Counted from the stretch's first letter, positions 51,775 to 62,500 are shown. The stretch is DNA of 64,000 nucleotides from Xanthomonas cucurbitae (GCF_002939885.1 NZ_MDED01000011.1:1-64000), one strand, 5' to 3'. A program made the numbers and translations. The notes: generated by a model from the sequence alone, not told the origin.

Positions 51775-54249
51775 TTACGCCGCTTCGCGCGGCTGCCGTG
51801 CCTGCGGCTTGTCGTAGAAGCTGGCCGCACGCAACTCATGCGGATCGAAGTCGTCCACGGTAATGGTGTCCATCATGATCGCGCGCAGCTCTTCCAGCAG
51901 CTTGCGCTCTTCCAGGGTCAGCACGCCTTCGGCGACCGCTTCGTCCAACTGCGCAGCGAAGTCCAGTGCCTCGATGCCCTTGGTCTTGAGCGCCTTGAGG
52001 AACTTGCGCTCCACCGGCTCGGCCATCACGGCCTTGGTCAGGTAGCTGGCGATGCGGCCGCCCGGGTTGTTGGCGCAGGGCGTCAGGAACACGCCTTGTG
52101 CCAGGCGGTCGCGTGCCTCGTTCGGGGTCATCAGCAACGATGCCACGCGGTGGCCCAGACGATCGCCCGGCGCTTCGGCACGGCGGCCCAACGGGAAGAT
52201 CAGCACCCACATCAGCCAGCCCACCGGGCGGATCGGGAAGTTGCGTAGCGCGGCCGATAACGCGGTTTCGATCTTGTGCACGCTGTCGTGGAAGGCCCAG
52301 GCCAGCAGGGGCTGGTCGGTGGCCGGTGCGCCGTCGTCGTGGTAGCGCTTGAGCATCGCGCTGGTCATGTAGATGTGGCTCAGTACATCGCCCAGACGCC
52401 CCGACAACGACTCCTTGAACTTCAACTTGCCGCCCAGCATCAGCATCGACACGTCGGCCATCAACGCCAGGTTGGCCGAGTAACGGTCCAGCTTGCGGAA
52501 GAAGCGGCGGGTGTAGGCATCGCCCGGCGCTGCGCCAATGCGTGCACCGGTCAAGCCGAACCAGAACGAACGCACGGCATTGGAGATACCGAAACGGATG
52601 TGCCCGAACAGGCTCTGGTCGAACGCTTCCAGGCCGCGACGCGTGTCCGGATCCTGCGCCGCCTGCATTTCCTTCATCACCCACGGATGGCACAGGATGG
52701 CGCCCTGGCCGAAGATCAGCAGGCTGCGGGTCATGATGTTGGCGCCTTCCACGGTCACGCCGATCGGCGCGGCCTGCCAGGCGCGGCCGGCGAAGTTGCG
52801 CGGCCCCAGGATGATGCCCTTGCCGCCGATCACATCCATCATGTCGCTGACCACTTCGCGGCCCATGGTGGTGCAGTGGTACTTGGCGATCGCCGACGGC
52901 ACCGACGGCACGTCGCCGCGGTCCACCGCCGCCGCCGTGGCCTGCGCCAGCGCGCTGATCGCGTACGCCTTGCCACCGATGCGCGCCAGCGCTTCTTCCA
53001 CGCCCTCGAAACGGCCGATCGACAGGCCGAACTGCTTGCGGATGCGTGCATATGCGCCGGTGACCACGGCCGCCGCCTTGCCACCGCCACTGGCAGTGGA
53101 GGGCAGGGTGATCGAACGGCCCACGGCCAGGCACTCGTTGAGCATGTTCCAGCCCTTGCCCACCATCTCCACGCCGCCGATCAACTGGCTGAGCGGGATG
53201 AACACTTCTTCGCCATGGATCGGGCCGTTCTGGAACGGCGAGTTCAACGGGAAGTGGCGACGACCGATTTCCACGCCGGGCGTTTCGCGCGGCAGCAGGG
53301 CCAGGGTAATGCCGATGTCCTTCTTGTCGCCGATCAGGCCTTCCGGATCGTAGGCGCGGAACGCCAGACCGATCAGCGAGGCCACCGGGGCCAGGGTGAT
53401 GTAGCGCTTGTCGAAGGTGAGCTTGACGCCGAGCACGTTGGCGCCGTTCCACTCGCCCTTGCAGACGATGCCGTAGTCCGGGATCGAGGTGGCATCGGAA
53501 CCGGCAAACGGGCCGGTCAGGCCAAAGCACGGTACTTCCGCACCCACGGCCAGACGCGGCAGGTAATAGTCCTTCTGCTCGGGAGTGCCGTAGTGCAGCA
53601 GCAGCTCACCTGGGCCAAGCGAGTTCGGTACGCCTACGGTGGAGCTGACCACGCTGGAGATCGAAGACAGCTTCTGGATCACCTTGTGGTGCGCCAGCGC
53701 GCTGAAGCCCAGGCCGCCATACTGCTTGGGAATAATCATGCCGAAGAACTTGTTCTTCTTGATGAAGTCCCACAGCTCCGGCGGCAGGTCGGCGTAGACG
53801 TGGGTGATTTCCCAGTCGTTGACCATCTTGCACAGCTCTTCCACCGGACCGTCCAGGAAGGCCTGCTCTTCGGCGGTCAACTGCGGCTTGGGATAGTTGA
53901 GCAGCTTCTGCCAATCCGGGTCACCGGTGAACAGCTCGCCTTCGAATCCCACCGAACCGGTTTCCAGCGCAATGCGCTCGGTCTGCGACAGCGGCGGCAG
54001 CACCTTGCGGAAGAACGCCATTAGCGGTGTGGTCAACAACGGCTTGCGCAGGAACGGCAACAGCACCGGCGCAGCCACCAGCACGACCAGGACCGCAGCG
54101 ATGATGGTGGCGGTCAGGTTGGCTTCCAGCAGCCAGCACGCCACCAGCACGCAGGCGCTGATCGCAACCCAGGTGGCCAGGCGCATGCGGTGATAGGCCG
54201 CGATGCCCGCCGCCAGGATGACGAGGAGGAATGGTGCAACGATGCTCAT
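51775..54249 (-). CDS. fadE: Acyl-CoA dehydrogenase FadE
   Basis: An 824-residue FAD-dependent enzyme that carries out the first oxidation of fatty acid beta-oxidation. Two N-terminal membrane helices (APFLLVILAAGIAAYH; LATWVAISACVLVACWLL and VLVVLVAAPVLLPFL) distinguish the FadE type. The dehydrogenase core has FGMIIPKQYGGLGFSALAHHKVIQKL, GAEVPCFGLTGPFAGSDATSI and VEGANIMTRSLLIFGQGAI, and the C-terminal extension is characteristic of FadE (E. coli 814 residues). Start at 54249 overlaps the stop of the alpha/beta hydrolase upstream (ATGA), so the two are co-translated. The divergent TetR regulator likely controls both. Confidence 0.95.
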   Translation of the reverse strand: MSIVAPFLLVILAAGIAAYHRMRLATWVAISACVLVACWLLEANLTATIIAAVLVVLVAAPVLLPFLRKPLLTTPLMAFFRKVLPPLSQTERIALETGSVGFEGELFTGDPDWQKLLNYPKPQLTAEEQAFLDGPVEELCKMVNDWEITHVYADLPPELWDFIKKNKFFGMIIPKQYGGLGFSALAHHKVIQKLSSISSVVSSTVGVPNSLGPGELLLHYGTPEQKDYYLPRLAVGAEVPCFGLTGPFAGSDATSIPDYGIVCKGEWNGANVLGVKLTFDKRYITLAPVASLIGLAFRAYDPEGLIGDKKDIGITLALLPRETPGVEIGRRHFPLNSPFQNGPIHGEEVFIPLSQLIGGVEMVGKGWNMLNECLAVGRSITLPSTASGGGKAAAVVTGAYARIRKQFGLSIGRFEGVEEALARIGGKAYAISALAQATAAAVDRGDVPSVPSAIAKYHCTTMGREVVSDMMDVIGGKGIILGPRNFAGRAWQAAPIGVTVEGANIMTRSLLIFGQGAILCHPWVMKEMQAAQDPDTRRGLEAFDQSLFGHIRFGISNAVRSFWFGLTGARIGAAPGDAYTRRFFRKLDRYSANLALMADVSMLMLGGKLKFKESLSGRLGDVLSHIYMTSAMLKRYHDDGAPATDQPLLAWAFHDSVHKIETALSAALRNFPIRPVGWLMWVLIFPLGRRAEAPGDRLGHRVASLLMTPNEARDRLAQGVFLTPCANNPGGRIASYLTKAVMAEPVERKFLKALKTKGIEALDFAAQLDEAVAEGVLTLEERKLLEELRAIMMDTITVDDFDPHELRAASFYDKPQARQPREAA

Positions 54250-55160
54250 GGTCTTGCTCCAGTGACATGCTCGGTGATGTTGGACGCTGCGATGGTGCCA
54301 ACCGGGGGCAGTGCGTCCAGATAATGCAACACGGTGGCGGTAAACGTGGTGTTGTCGTCGCCGGCCAGCATGTGCGTGGCCTCGGGAAGCTGCACATGCT
54401 GAGCGTGCGGGGCGATCGACAGGAACTCGCTGATCGTGGCCGGCGTGACCAGATCGCTGCGGCCGCCACTGATCAACAGCATCGGGCAACGCACCTGCGC
54501 GGCGGCGTCCAGCACAGTGTCCTGCTGCTGCGACTGCGTGCCGGCCAGCTCACCTATCAAGCGTGCATCCCAATGCCAACGCCAGCGGCCATCTGCGCGT
54601 TGCCGCAGCAGCGCCTGCAATTGATCTTCGGTCTTGCGCGGACGCTGCGGCAGGTAGAGCGCGATTGCATCGGCGGCGGCATCCAGTGAAGCGAAGCCAT
54701 CGGGATGGGCGGTCATGAAACGCAGGATGCGCTCGGCCCCGGTGCTGTCCCAACGCGGCGTGATGTCGACCAGCACGATGGCGCGGAACAGTCCCGGCCA
54801 ACGCGCTTCGGCCATCAGCCCGAACAATCCGCCCATCGATGCGGCCACCAGCACCGGTGGCTCGGCCTGGTTGCCGGCCAGCACGATCAGGTCGTCGGTG
54901 AACTGGGTGCGGGAATAAGGCGTGTCTGCCGGATTGGCGCTCGACTCACCATGCCCGCGTGCGTCGTAGCAAAGCGCCCGGTAACCGGCCGCCGCCAGGG
55001 CGGTGGCCGTCGCTTCCCAGGCATGTCGCGTCTGTCCGAAGCCATGCGCGAGCACCACCGTCGGCGCCTGCGCCGCACCGCGCACCGATACCGCAAGCAG
55101 CGCATCGCCAGCGGGGACGCTGGAGACGGCTGCGGCTTGAGCATGAAATGAGCTAACCAT
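54246..55160 (-). CDS. Alpha/beta hydrolase, first gene of the fadE operon
   Basis: A 304-residue hydrolase without signal peptide. Oxyanion motif VLAHGFGQTRHAW (about 36-48), nucleophile Ser in LVAASMGGLFGLM (about 107), acid Asp in ISGGRSDLVTPATI (about 237) and catalytic His in LPEATHMLAGDDN (about 264). ASMGG replaces the usual GxSxG with Ala in the first position. Coupling to FadE suggests a role in esters or acyl-thioesters of fatty acids; the substrate is not known. Its start codon lies inside a repressor-type palindrome. Confidence 0.9.
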   Translation of the reverse strand: MVSSFHAQAAAVSSVPAGDALLAVSVRGAAQAPTVVLAHGFGQTRHAWEATATALAAAGYRALCYDARGHGESSANPADTPYSRTQFTDDLIVLAGNQAEPPVLVAASMGGLFGLMAEARWPGLFRAIVLVDITPRWDSTGAERILRFMTAHPDGFASLDAAADAIALYLPQRPRKTEDQLQALLRQRADGRWRWHWDARLIGELAGTQSQQQDTVLDAAAQVRCPMLLISGGRSDLVTPATISEFLSIAPHAQHVQLPEATHMLAGDDNTTFTATVLHYLDALPPVGTIAASNITEHVTGARP

Positions 55161-55174
55161 ACTTAATGGTATGG
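55157..55174. promoter_or_regulatory. Operator-like inverted repeat overlapping the hydrolase start
   Basis: CCATAC-N6-GTATGG; the left arm covers the start codon region of the hydrolase gene. A TetR-type dimer bound here would block expression of the hydrolase-fadE pair. Confidence 0.6.
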
Positions 55175-55192
55175 ACGCGGCTTGGTGGCTGT

Positions 55193-55210
55193 CAATACTG
55201 CCTGGTATGG
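55193..55210. promoter_or_regulatory. Second copy of the CCATAC-N6-GTATGG operator
   Basis: CAATAC-N6-GTATGG, one mismatch from the copy at 55157 and with the same 6-base spacer. A further half-site GTATGG (55279-55284) followed by TTAAATCG lies in front of the TetR gene and resembles the sequence after this copy (GGTTAAACCG). Confidence 0.55.
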
Positions 55211-55296
55211 ATGGTTAAACCGTTGAATGGTGTCGGGTGGGTGCCAGATATGTGACGCATACTGCAACTGACTCAAGCGTATGGTTAAATCGTCGG

Positions 55297-55902
55297 ATGA
55301 ACGACACCATCGACTCCAGCTCCACCACGCCCCGCAGTTCCGGCCGCGGCAATCGCCTCAGTGCTGACGATTGGGCACAGGCGGCCCTGGATCTGATCGC
55401 AGAGCAGGGCGTGGGTGCGGTGGCCGTGGAGCCACTTGCGCGTCGCCTGGGAGTCACCAAGGGCAGCTTCTATTGGCACTTCCCCTCGCGCGACGCGTTG
55501 CTGCAGGCGGCGCTAGAGCGCTGGGAAATCTTCGAGCAGAAAGAAGTGTTCGGCAGCCTGGAAGACGTGCCCGATCCCAGTGCCCGCCTGCGCGCGCTGT
55601 TCCAGCTGGTGGCGCACGAGGTGACCCCGCACGTCATCTACAGCGAACTGCTCAAGGCGCTCGACCACCCGGCCGTGCGCCCGGTCATCGACCGTGTTTC
55701 GCAGCGTCGTCTGGACTATCTGATCGCCTCGTTTCGACAGGCCGGCTTGTCGCGCACCGACGCCCAGCACCGCGCGCGTCTAGCGTATGCGGCCTATGTC
55801 GGTTTCCTGCAGCTATCGCTGCAACTGCAGCAACCCCGGCAGGCGCGCGAGGAGTTTGAGGCCTACGTGGAACACGTGATCCAGACGCTGATTCCAGCGT
55901 GA
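55297..55902 (+). CDS. TetR-family regulator of the fadE-hydrolase operon
   Basis: A 201-residue TetR repressor. The helix-turn-helix is in AVEPLARRLGVTKGSFYWHFPSRDALLQAAL (about residues 48-78), and the C-terminal ligand domain is all-helical. Start at 55297 (MNDTIDSSS) was chosen as the N-terminus nearest the HTH; the frame upstream has no family sequence. It is divergent from the hydrolase-fadE pair with the palindromes between, so it probably represses both directions and responds to an acyl-CoA or fatty acid. That ligand is inference. Confidence 0.88.
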   Translation: MNDTIDSSSTTPRSSGRGNRLSADDWAQAALDLIAEQGVGAVAVEPLARRLGVTKGSFYWHFPSRDALLQAALERWEIFEQKEVFGSLEDVPDPSARLRALFQLVAHEVTPHVIYSELLKALDHPAVRPVIDRVSQRRLDYLIASFRQAGLSRTDAQHRARLAYAAYVGFLQLSLQLQQPRQAREEFEAYVEHVIQTLIPA

Positions 55903-56240
55903 TCCAGGCCGCCGGGCGATGTGCGCAGATCGCCATCGGCCACTGTTGCCGGCCTGACGGGCGATATCAGGCCCCGCCTCCTGAGGAAGGAGTGCCGGCG
56001 CTTGTCGGGCAGACCAACACAGCATTAACGGCCAACAGTGCCGCGACTTTAGTGACCGAAAAACGAAGGTCGATGCTGAATCCCGGCTGAAATTCACGAG
56101 ATAACAATTTTTTGTTAACGCATCTTTAATTTCTCCATCATGATGGCTACTATCGGCTGAACCTTCGTATTGGGCTCGCCCTTCGATCCCGCGAACGGTT
56201 GTTCTTCACGCCATTACCAAGATCTTGGAGAGAGAGCTCA
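55903..56240. other. Regulatory stretch upstream of the third TonB-dependent receptor
   Basis: No gene seen. It becomes AT-rich after 56090, with AACAATTTTTTGTT (56103-56116) and the perfect palindrome CCATCATGATGG (56135-56146) just before TACTAT (56148-56153), a possible -10 box. The leader to the ATG at 56241 would be about 80 bases. Confidence 0.4.
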
Positions 56241-59201
56241 ATGATGTACAAAACCAGCAAGCTGCGCGACGCGATTTCGTTCGCCATCGCGGTCGGCGCC
56301 GCCGCCTCGGCACTGCCTTCGACGGCGGTTGCCCAGGACGCGGGCGCGACCAACCTCGATCGCATCGAAGTCACCGGTTCGCGCATCCGCCAGGTGGACA
56401 CCGAAACGGCCCAGCCGATCCTGACGGTCAGCCGCGCCGACATCGAGAAGCAGGGTTTCTCGTCGGTCGCCGACATCCTGCAGAACATCAGCGCCGTCGG
56501 CACGCCGCCGATCAGCCGCGCCTCGCCGCTGTCCTCCGGCGAAGCGGTTGGCGGGACCTATATCAGCCTGCGTGACCTTGGGGCCGCGCGTACCCTGGTC
56601 CTGGTTAACGGCAAGCGCCTGGGCATCACCACCGATGGCCTGCAGGACATCTCCACCGTCCCGGTGTCGTCGATCGATCGTATCGAAGTGCTGAAGGACG
56701 GTGCTTCCTCGATCTACGGTTCCGACGCGATCGCCGGCGTCATCAACATCATCACCCGTACCAACTTCGACGGCGCGACCGGCAATGTGTATTACGGTCA
56801 GTACTCGCAGGGCGACGGCGAGACCACCAACGCCGACTTCGTGATGGGTGTGACCGGTGAGCGTGGAACGCTGACTGTTGGCGTCGAGTACGCCAAGGAA
56901 AACAAGGTTGCGGCATCGGATCGTCCGTATTCGGAATTCCCGCGTTCGGCCAATCACCCGGATTTCGCCTGGACCGCCGTGGGTGAGTTCGGTGGATTCG
57001 TGAGCCGCCCGGGCGACGCGCTTCCCAATGTGCGTTACCCGGCCGCCTCGGCAACCAATCCGAATCGTGAAGTCCGCGTGCTGGTGCGCGATGGTGGAAA
57101 CCCGAACAACCCGGCCGACTACCGCGCCCAGAACACCGACCAGACCGTTACCCAGGACAAGACCAACACCAACCGCTGGACCGACCTGCGTACGCCGCAG
57201 GAGCGTCGCTCGCTGTTCGTGGATGGCTCGTACGATGTGACCGAAAACGTGCGTTTCCGCACCAACGTGCTGTACAGCAACCGCGATTCGGAACGCCAGA
57301 TCGCAGGTTATCCGTACCAGGCGCTGGCGTTTGGTTCGCCGATTTCGGTCGATAGCGCGTTCAACCCGCTCGAACGTGAAATCCCCAACTGGTGGCGTCG
57401 CACGACCGAAGTGCCGCGCACCACGCGTGCGGACCTGACCACCTATCGCTTCTCGGGTACCTTCGACGGTTCGTTCAACGTTGGCGAGCGTATCTTCGAC
57501 TGGGATGTGGGCTATCTCTACAACAACAACAAGCTGGTGCAGAGCGGCTACGGCGATCTCAACCTCACCTCCTTGCGTGCAGCCGTGGGTCCGTCGTTCA
57601 TCAACGGATCGGGCGTTGCCCAGTGTGGTTCCGCCGCCGCCCCGGTGCCGCTGGCGCAGTGCGTGCCATTCAACCCGTTCATCGCCGCTGGTCTCACCGG
57701 TCCGGGCGCCTTCACCGGCAACCAGGCGCTGCAGGATTTCCTGATCCCGACCACGCACGCAACCGCCAACACCAAGACCAAGGTGGTCACCGCCAACCTG
57801 GCGGGCAGCCTGTTCTCCCTGCCTGCCGGCGATCTCGGATTCGCCGTGGGTGCCGAGCAGCGTAAGGAAGAGGGCGAATTCAGCCCCGATGCGCTGGCAC
57901 AGTCGGGCAATACCTCTGGCCTGGCCAACTTCCCCACCGGCGGCAGCTACAAGGTGGAAGAAGTCTATGCCGAGTTCAACGTACCGCTGCTGGCCGACCT
58001 GCCGTTCGCTCGCGAATTGAGCCTGAGCCTGGCGTCGCGCTACTCCGACTACAACACCTTCGGCGACACTGTGAACAGCAAATTCGGCTTCAAGTGGAAG
58101 CCGATCGATTCGCTGCTGGTCCGTGGTACCTGGGCCGAGGGCTTCCGCGCACCGACCATCTCCGATCTCTTCAGCGGTGGTTCGCAGACGTTCGATTCGT
58201 ACACCGATCCCTGCGACGTCCAGTTCGGTGCTTCTCGTACCAGCGCGGCAGTTCGCGCGCGTTGCGCGGCCGCACTGCCGGTCAGCGCGGCCACGTTCCG
58301 GCAGCAGGCGCAGGGCTTCGTGCCGACCACGGCCGCCTCGTCGCAGACGCCGGTGCCGTTCGTGTCGGGCTCCAACTCCCAGCTGGTTCCGGAAACCTCC
58401 ACCTCCAAGACCTTGGGCTTCGTGTGGAGCCCGGGCTTCGTGAGCGGTCTGAACGTCTCGCTCGACTGGTGGCAGATCCGCGTCGAAAACACCATCATCG
58501 GCGACACTGCGAACCTGATCCTCAACGACTGCTACCTCAACGGCATCGCCGAGCGCTGCAATGCGTTCACGCGTGACCCCGTCAGCGGCATCGTCAATAC
58601 CTTGAACCGGACCTCGATCAACGCCGGTTATCGTGAGGTGGAGGGCTACGATCTGGACCTGGGCTACCGCTTGGCGACCGACACGATCGGCACCTTCGGC
58701 GTCAAGTGGACCACCACCTACACCAGCCGCGACGAGTTGGTGACCACTCGCAACCGCGTCACCGACCCGAACCCGTTCACAGGCGTGGGCTGGGCAGGGA
58801 CCACCACCGGTACGCACTTCCGCATTCGTTCCAATGTTGCCTTGAATTGGGATAAGGGCGATTTCGGTGCCAGCTGGACGGTGCGTTATTTCTCCGGTCT
58901 GAAGGAAAGCTGCCTCAGCGCGTCGCTGTTCCCGGACGAGTGCAGCGATCCGAACTACCGCGCCCCGAACAACCAGGGCGTTTCGGTCGGCAACCCGACC
59001 AACGAGCGTGGCGCGACCATCTTCAACGACGTCCAGGTGCGTTGGAATGCGCCGTGGAATGCGACCATCGCCGCTGGTGCCAACAACGTGTTCGACCGCG
59101 TCGGTCCGACCCTGTACAGCCAGCCGAGCGCCAACGTCTCCTACTTCGGTGGGTTCGACATTGGTCGTTTCCTGTACATGCGCTACACCCAGCGTTTCTG
59201 A
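56241..59201 (+). CDS. TonB-dependent outer-membrane receptor
   Basis: A 986-residue receptor with signal peptide (LRDAISFAIAVGAAASALPSTAVAQ), TonB-box area LDRIEVTGSRIRQVDTETAQP, and plug (TVSRADIEKQGFSSVADILQNISAVG; LRDLGAARTLVLVNGKRLG; VSSIDRIEVLKDGASSIYGSDAIAGVINIIT). The long barrel (RNTWAEGFRAPTISDLFSG-like segment) ends RYTQRF with a terminal Phe. The start MMYKTSK is preceded by GGAGAG. There is no neighbouring enzyme to hint at the ligand; this class (ExxGSRI... VNGKR) is common in xanthomonads and includes peptide and siderophore receptors. A terminator follows. Confidence 0.93.
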   Translation: MMYKTSKLRDAISFAIAVGAAASALPSTAVAQDAGATNLDRIEVTGSRIRQVDTETAQPILTVSRADIEKQGFSSVADILQNISAVGTPPISRASPLSSGEAVGGTYISLRDLGAARTLVLVNGKRLGITTDGLQDISTVPVSSIDRIEVLKDGASSIYGSDAIAGVINIITRTNFDGATGNVYYGQYSQGDGETTNADFVMGVTGERGTLTVGVEYAKENKVAASDRPYSEFPRSANHPDFAWTAVGEFGGFVSRPGDALPNVRYPAASATNPNREVRVLVRDGGNPNNPADYRAQNTDQTVTQDKTNTNRWTDLRTPQERRSLFVDGSYDVTENVRFRTNVLYSNRDSERQIAGYPYQALAFGSPISVDSAFNPLEREIPNWWRRTTEVPRTTRADLTTYRFSGTFDGSFNVGERIFDWDVGYLYNNNKLVQSGYGDLNLTSLRAAVGPSFINGSGVAQCGSAAAPVPLAQCVPFNPFIAAGLTGPGAFTGNQALQDFLIPTTHATANTKTKVVTANLAGSLFSLPAGDLGFAVGAEQRKEEGEFSPDALAQSGNTSGLANFPTGGSYKVEEVYAEFNVPLLADLPFARELSLSLASRYSDYNTFGDTVNSKFGFKWKPIDSLLVRGTWAEGFRAPTISDLFSGGSQTFDSYTDPCDVQFGASRTSAAVRARCAAALPVSAATFRQQAQGFVPTTAASSQTPVPFVSGSNSQLVPETSTSKTLGFVWSPGFVSGLNVSLDWWQIRVENTIIGDTANLILNDCYLNGIAERCNAFTRDPVSGIVNTLNRTSINAGYREVEGYDLDLGYRLATDTIGTFGVKWTTTYTSRDELVTTRNRVTDPNPFTGVGWAGTTTGTHFRIRSNVALNWDKGDFGASWTVRYFSGLKESCLSASLFPDECSDPNYRAPNNQGVSVGNPTNERGATIFNDVQVRWNAPWNATIAAGANNVFDRVGPTLYSQPSANVSYFGGFDIGRFLYMRYTQRF

Positions 59202-59225
59202 TAGCGCGCAGTTTAGCGTTTGAGT

Positions 59226-59262
59226 GCAGCTACGCCCCCGCATGGGGGCGTAGTTGTTTGTG
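59226..59262 (+). terminator. Intrinsic terminator-like hairpin after the receptor
   Basis: CTACGCCCCC (59230-59239) pairs with GGGGGCGTAG (59244-59253) around GCAT, followed by TTGTTTGTG. It is 28 bases after the receptor stop. The U-tract is interrupted, so termination may be partial. Confidence 0.75.
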
Positions 59263-59585
59263 CGGTGGGTAATGCCGCGAGCCCCGCGCGCCGTCCCCCG
59301 GGTGTACGGCATCGACAGGCCCTGCGATGCCGATAGAGCAGGGCCCCAACGGTCAATCGCGGACGGGTCAGCCAGGCGCAAATCCACCGTGACATGGCAT
59401 GACAAAAATCAGCAACATTTGTGGGTTAAAAGGGGTTCTCTATATGGCGAGCAGCCAAGTAATCTTGGTTGGCGCCAAAGGAGTTGCCAAGCTTAAATCC
59501 GCAGCAGTATCGGAATCTTGATCTTTATCTGCAGTGATTTAAGTGGTTTCAAAATTTTGACTTTTTATATCATAGGGATGGTGAT
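59263..59585. other. Intergenic stretch before the RHS gene
   Basis: GC content falls sharply after about 59400. A 25-codon frame (ATG 59444, stop 59519-59521, beginning MASSQVILVGAKG) follows AAAAGGGG at a good distance and could be a leader peptide, but nothing supports it further. TTGACT (59558-59563) with an AT-rich stretch is a possible promoter part for the RHS gene. Confidence 0.35.
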
Positions 59586-62500
59586 ATGGATGCTGTATCT
59601 CGCACATTAGCTCGTTACTTTACTCTTTGCGCGTCAGTCGGCTTGCTGTTCATGGCGGCATTGGAGGCTAATGCGGCATCTTATTACGGGCCTCCGTACA
59701 CTCTTAATACCATTTACGGAAATCCCACCTTCGAATCCGCAGGCGCTGGTGTAGATTGGATTATTGGTCAGATGACCAAGGGCTGCATATCAAAGCCGCA
59801 GGGCTGTTCGTCTTGGCCAGTCGTTAAATATAATTCCGCAACGACTGGCGCATTTGTCATGTGGCCGAATGACCCAACTGGATTGGGTTACTTTGTCGAG
59901 GCAACAAAATACACGGTAGGCTCGCCAAGGAAGAATCTTGGCGGCTGCAGTATGTCTTGTAGTGGCGGTATTGGCGGCAGCAAGGATGGCACCGGTCCCC
60001 GTGGCAGCCGAGATAGTGCGGCTGCAGCGAATAAATCCGGCTCGGTGTTTGAGGGTGATCCCATCAATGTAGCGACAGGAAACTTTTATCGTCAAGATAC
60101 GGACTACGATAATTCTGCTGGTCTTGTGTTTCGGCGATTTTACAATAGCGCGTCGTCGGTGACTTCCACCTCAATGGGTAAGCAATGGCGCCATTTTTTT
60201 GATCGAAGTCTGGAAATTCAACGCTCTACAAGTGCGATGACTGACACCCAAGCGATCAACGCGTACCGTCCAGATGGAAGTTCGGTGACGTTCCTGCTGA
60301 CTAATAGTGTATGGAAAGCTAGCTCTGATTACGCAGAGACGCTTGTCGAGCGTCCGGACGGGGCGGGCTTCGCACTCGCGATCTCAGCAACTCAGCAGAC
60401 AGAAATTTATAATGCAAAGGGTGTTTTGCAGGAGGTCTACGATAGATCGGGCCAGAGAATCTATCTGCTGACCTATAGCGTTCCCGATGCCGCAGGTGTG
60501 GGAGGGGGACTCCTCTTGAGCGCTGCCGATAGAAATGGCCGGAAAATCGACTTTGATTACGATGGTGCATCAAGGTTGGTTGGAGTGACACTCCCTGATA
60601 AGGGGAGGGTTGTCTATTCATACGGCACGAATGGCTACCTGGCATCGGTAAAATATCCCGATGGAAACTCCATTGGCTATCTCTATAATGAGAGTGATTT
60701 TACTTGGGGTAATAACCTTCCTGGTGTGATGACTGGGGTGATTGATGAAAAAGGGGGGCGTTATGAGACGATCACATATCAGTCTGGGGGGCGGAGAGCG
60801 ACGTCTGCATCCTTTGCAGGGGGAGTTGACACAACAAGGATCGATTACGACGCGTATTCCACTAATGGAATAGTGAATGCGTCCGTGGCTGGCCCGTTAG
60901 GGGTACGCAGTTATTTCAGTTTTGTGGATGCTGCGACCGGTGCTATCCGCTTTGCAAGCTCTGGTTTGCCTTGCGGCACACAGTGCAACCAGCCTTACAG
61001 GGCTATCACATACGATGCAAACGGTTACGTCGCATCCATGACTGACTTCCTGGGCAACAAGACGCAGACCAGCTTCGATGTCAACGGCTTGCTTCAACAA
61101 CAGGTCGATGCAGTAGGCTCTACACAGCAGAGAACTACCAATACTGTCTGGAATACTGCTATCCGCCAGCCTATTGAACGAACCGTTCTCGATGCAAATA
61201 ATGTTGCCAAGGCGAAATCGAAATGGGCTTACAATAGTAGTGGACTGCAGATAGCTAGATGCGAGATTAATACTGCCGTGGCGGCGGCTGATGCGTATGC
61301 ATGCGGAAGTTCCACAGATGCGCCGGAAGGCGTCCGCCAGTGGCGCATAAGTTATTGCGAAAAAGTCGACGCAGTCAATTGTCCACAGGTTGGCTTGATT
61401 GTCTCGGTAGATGGCCCCCGGACAGACGTTAGCGATGTTAGGTCCTACCGTTATTTCACCTCCAGCGACGAATCCGGGTGTGGTACGGCAGGGGGGCAAT
61501 GTCATCGCGCTGGCGATATTTTCCAGACCACAGGTGCGGTAGGGCAAGTCACTACATATGCCTCCTACGACGTCAATGGCAGGCCTGCACGAGTCGTTGA
61601 TTCGAATGGGGTCGCGACTGACTTCAGCTACGCGCCGCGCGGATGGCTGACTTCGAAAATTACCAGGTTCGCTGCAAACGGCGCTGCGTCTGCCCAGGAT
61701 CGCGCAACGACCATCAATTATGATGAGACCGGAAACGTAAAGCAGGTGATAGAGCCTGATGGCCTCACGGTGACGTATGGATATGATTCGGCACACCGTT
61801 TGACAGATATCACTGACGGTGCAGGCAATAACGTCCATTATGTCCTTGATGTGGCTGGGAATCGGTTGAAGGAAGATGTCAAGGATCCATCTGGAACTGT
61901 CAAGAAAACTCTAACGCGTGTTTACAACAAGCTTGGTCAATTGCAGACCCAAGCAGATGCGTCTGCCAACCCAACCGATTTTTCGTACGACCTAAACGGT
62001 GATCTCAACTTGGTGGCTGATGCATTGGGCCGCAAGACGCAATTGAATTCTGATCCACTACGTCGTGTGGTACGGACTCTTCAAGACGTCGGCGGCCTGG
62101 CTGTGGAAACAACGCAGCAACTGGATGCGCTGGATCGCGTCACCGCCGTGATCGATCCTAAGAGTCTGGTCACGCGTTACGACTACAACAGCCTTGGCGA
62201 CCTCGGCAAGTTGACTAGCCCTGATACAGGCGTTACCACATATAGCTACGATGCGGCAGGCAACCGCACACTTGAAGCGACTGCCCGTGGAGTCAAGATC
62301 AGTTCGAGTTATGACGCGGTGGGGCGGTTGACCAAGCTGAGTTATCCCACAAGCACTTTCAATGTTCTTTATAGCTACGACGCCGCGGCTGTCAGCTGCC
62401 AAGCGGGGGAGACGTTTGCGAATGGCCGTTTGGCATCCATCAAAGACAGCAGCGGGACGACTGAGTATTGCTACAACAGTTTCGGCGACGTAGTGCGTAA

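Noticed and set aside
56238-59405. 1,055-codon minus-strand frame opposite the TonB-dependent receptor
   Set aside because: Shadow of a receptor with signal peptide, plug and barrel; the antisense product has no recognisable feature.
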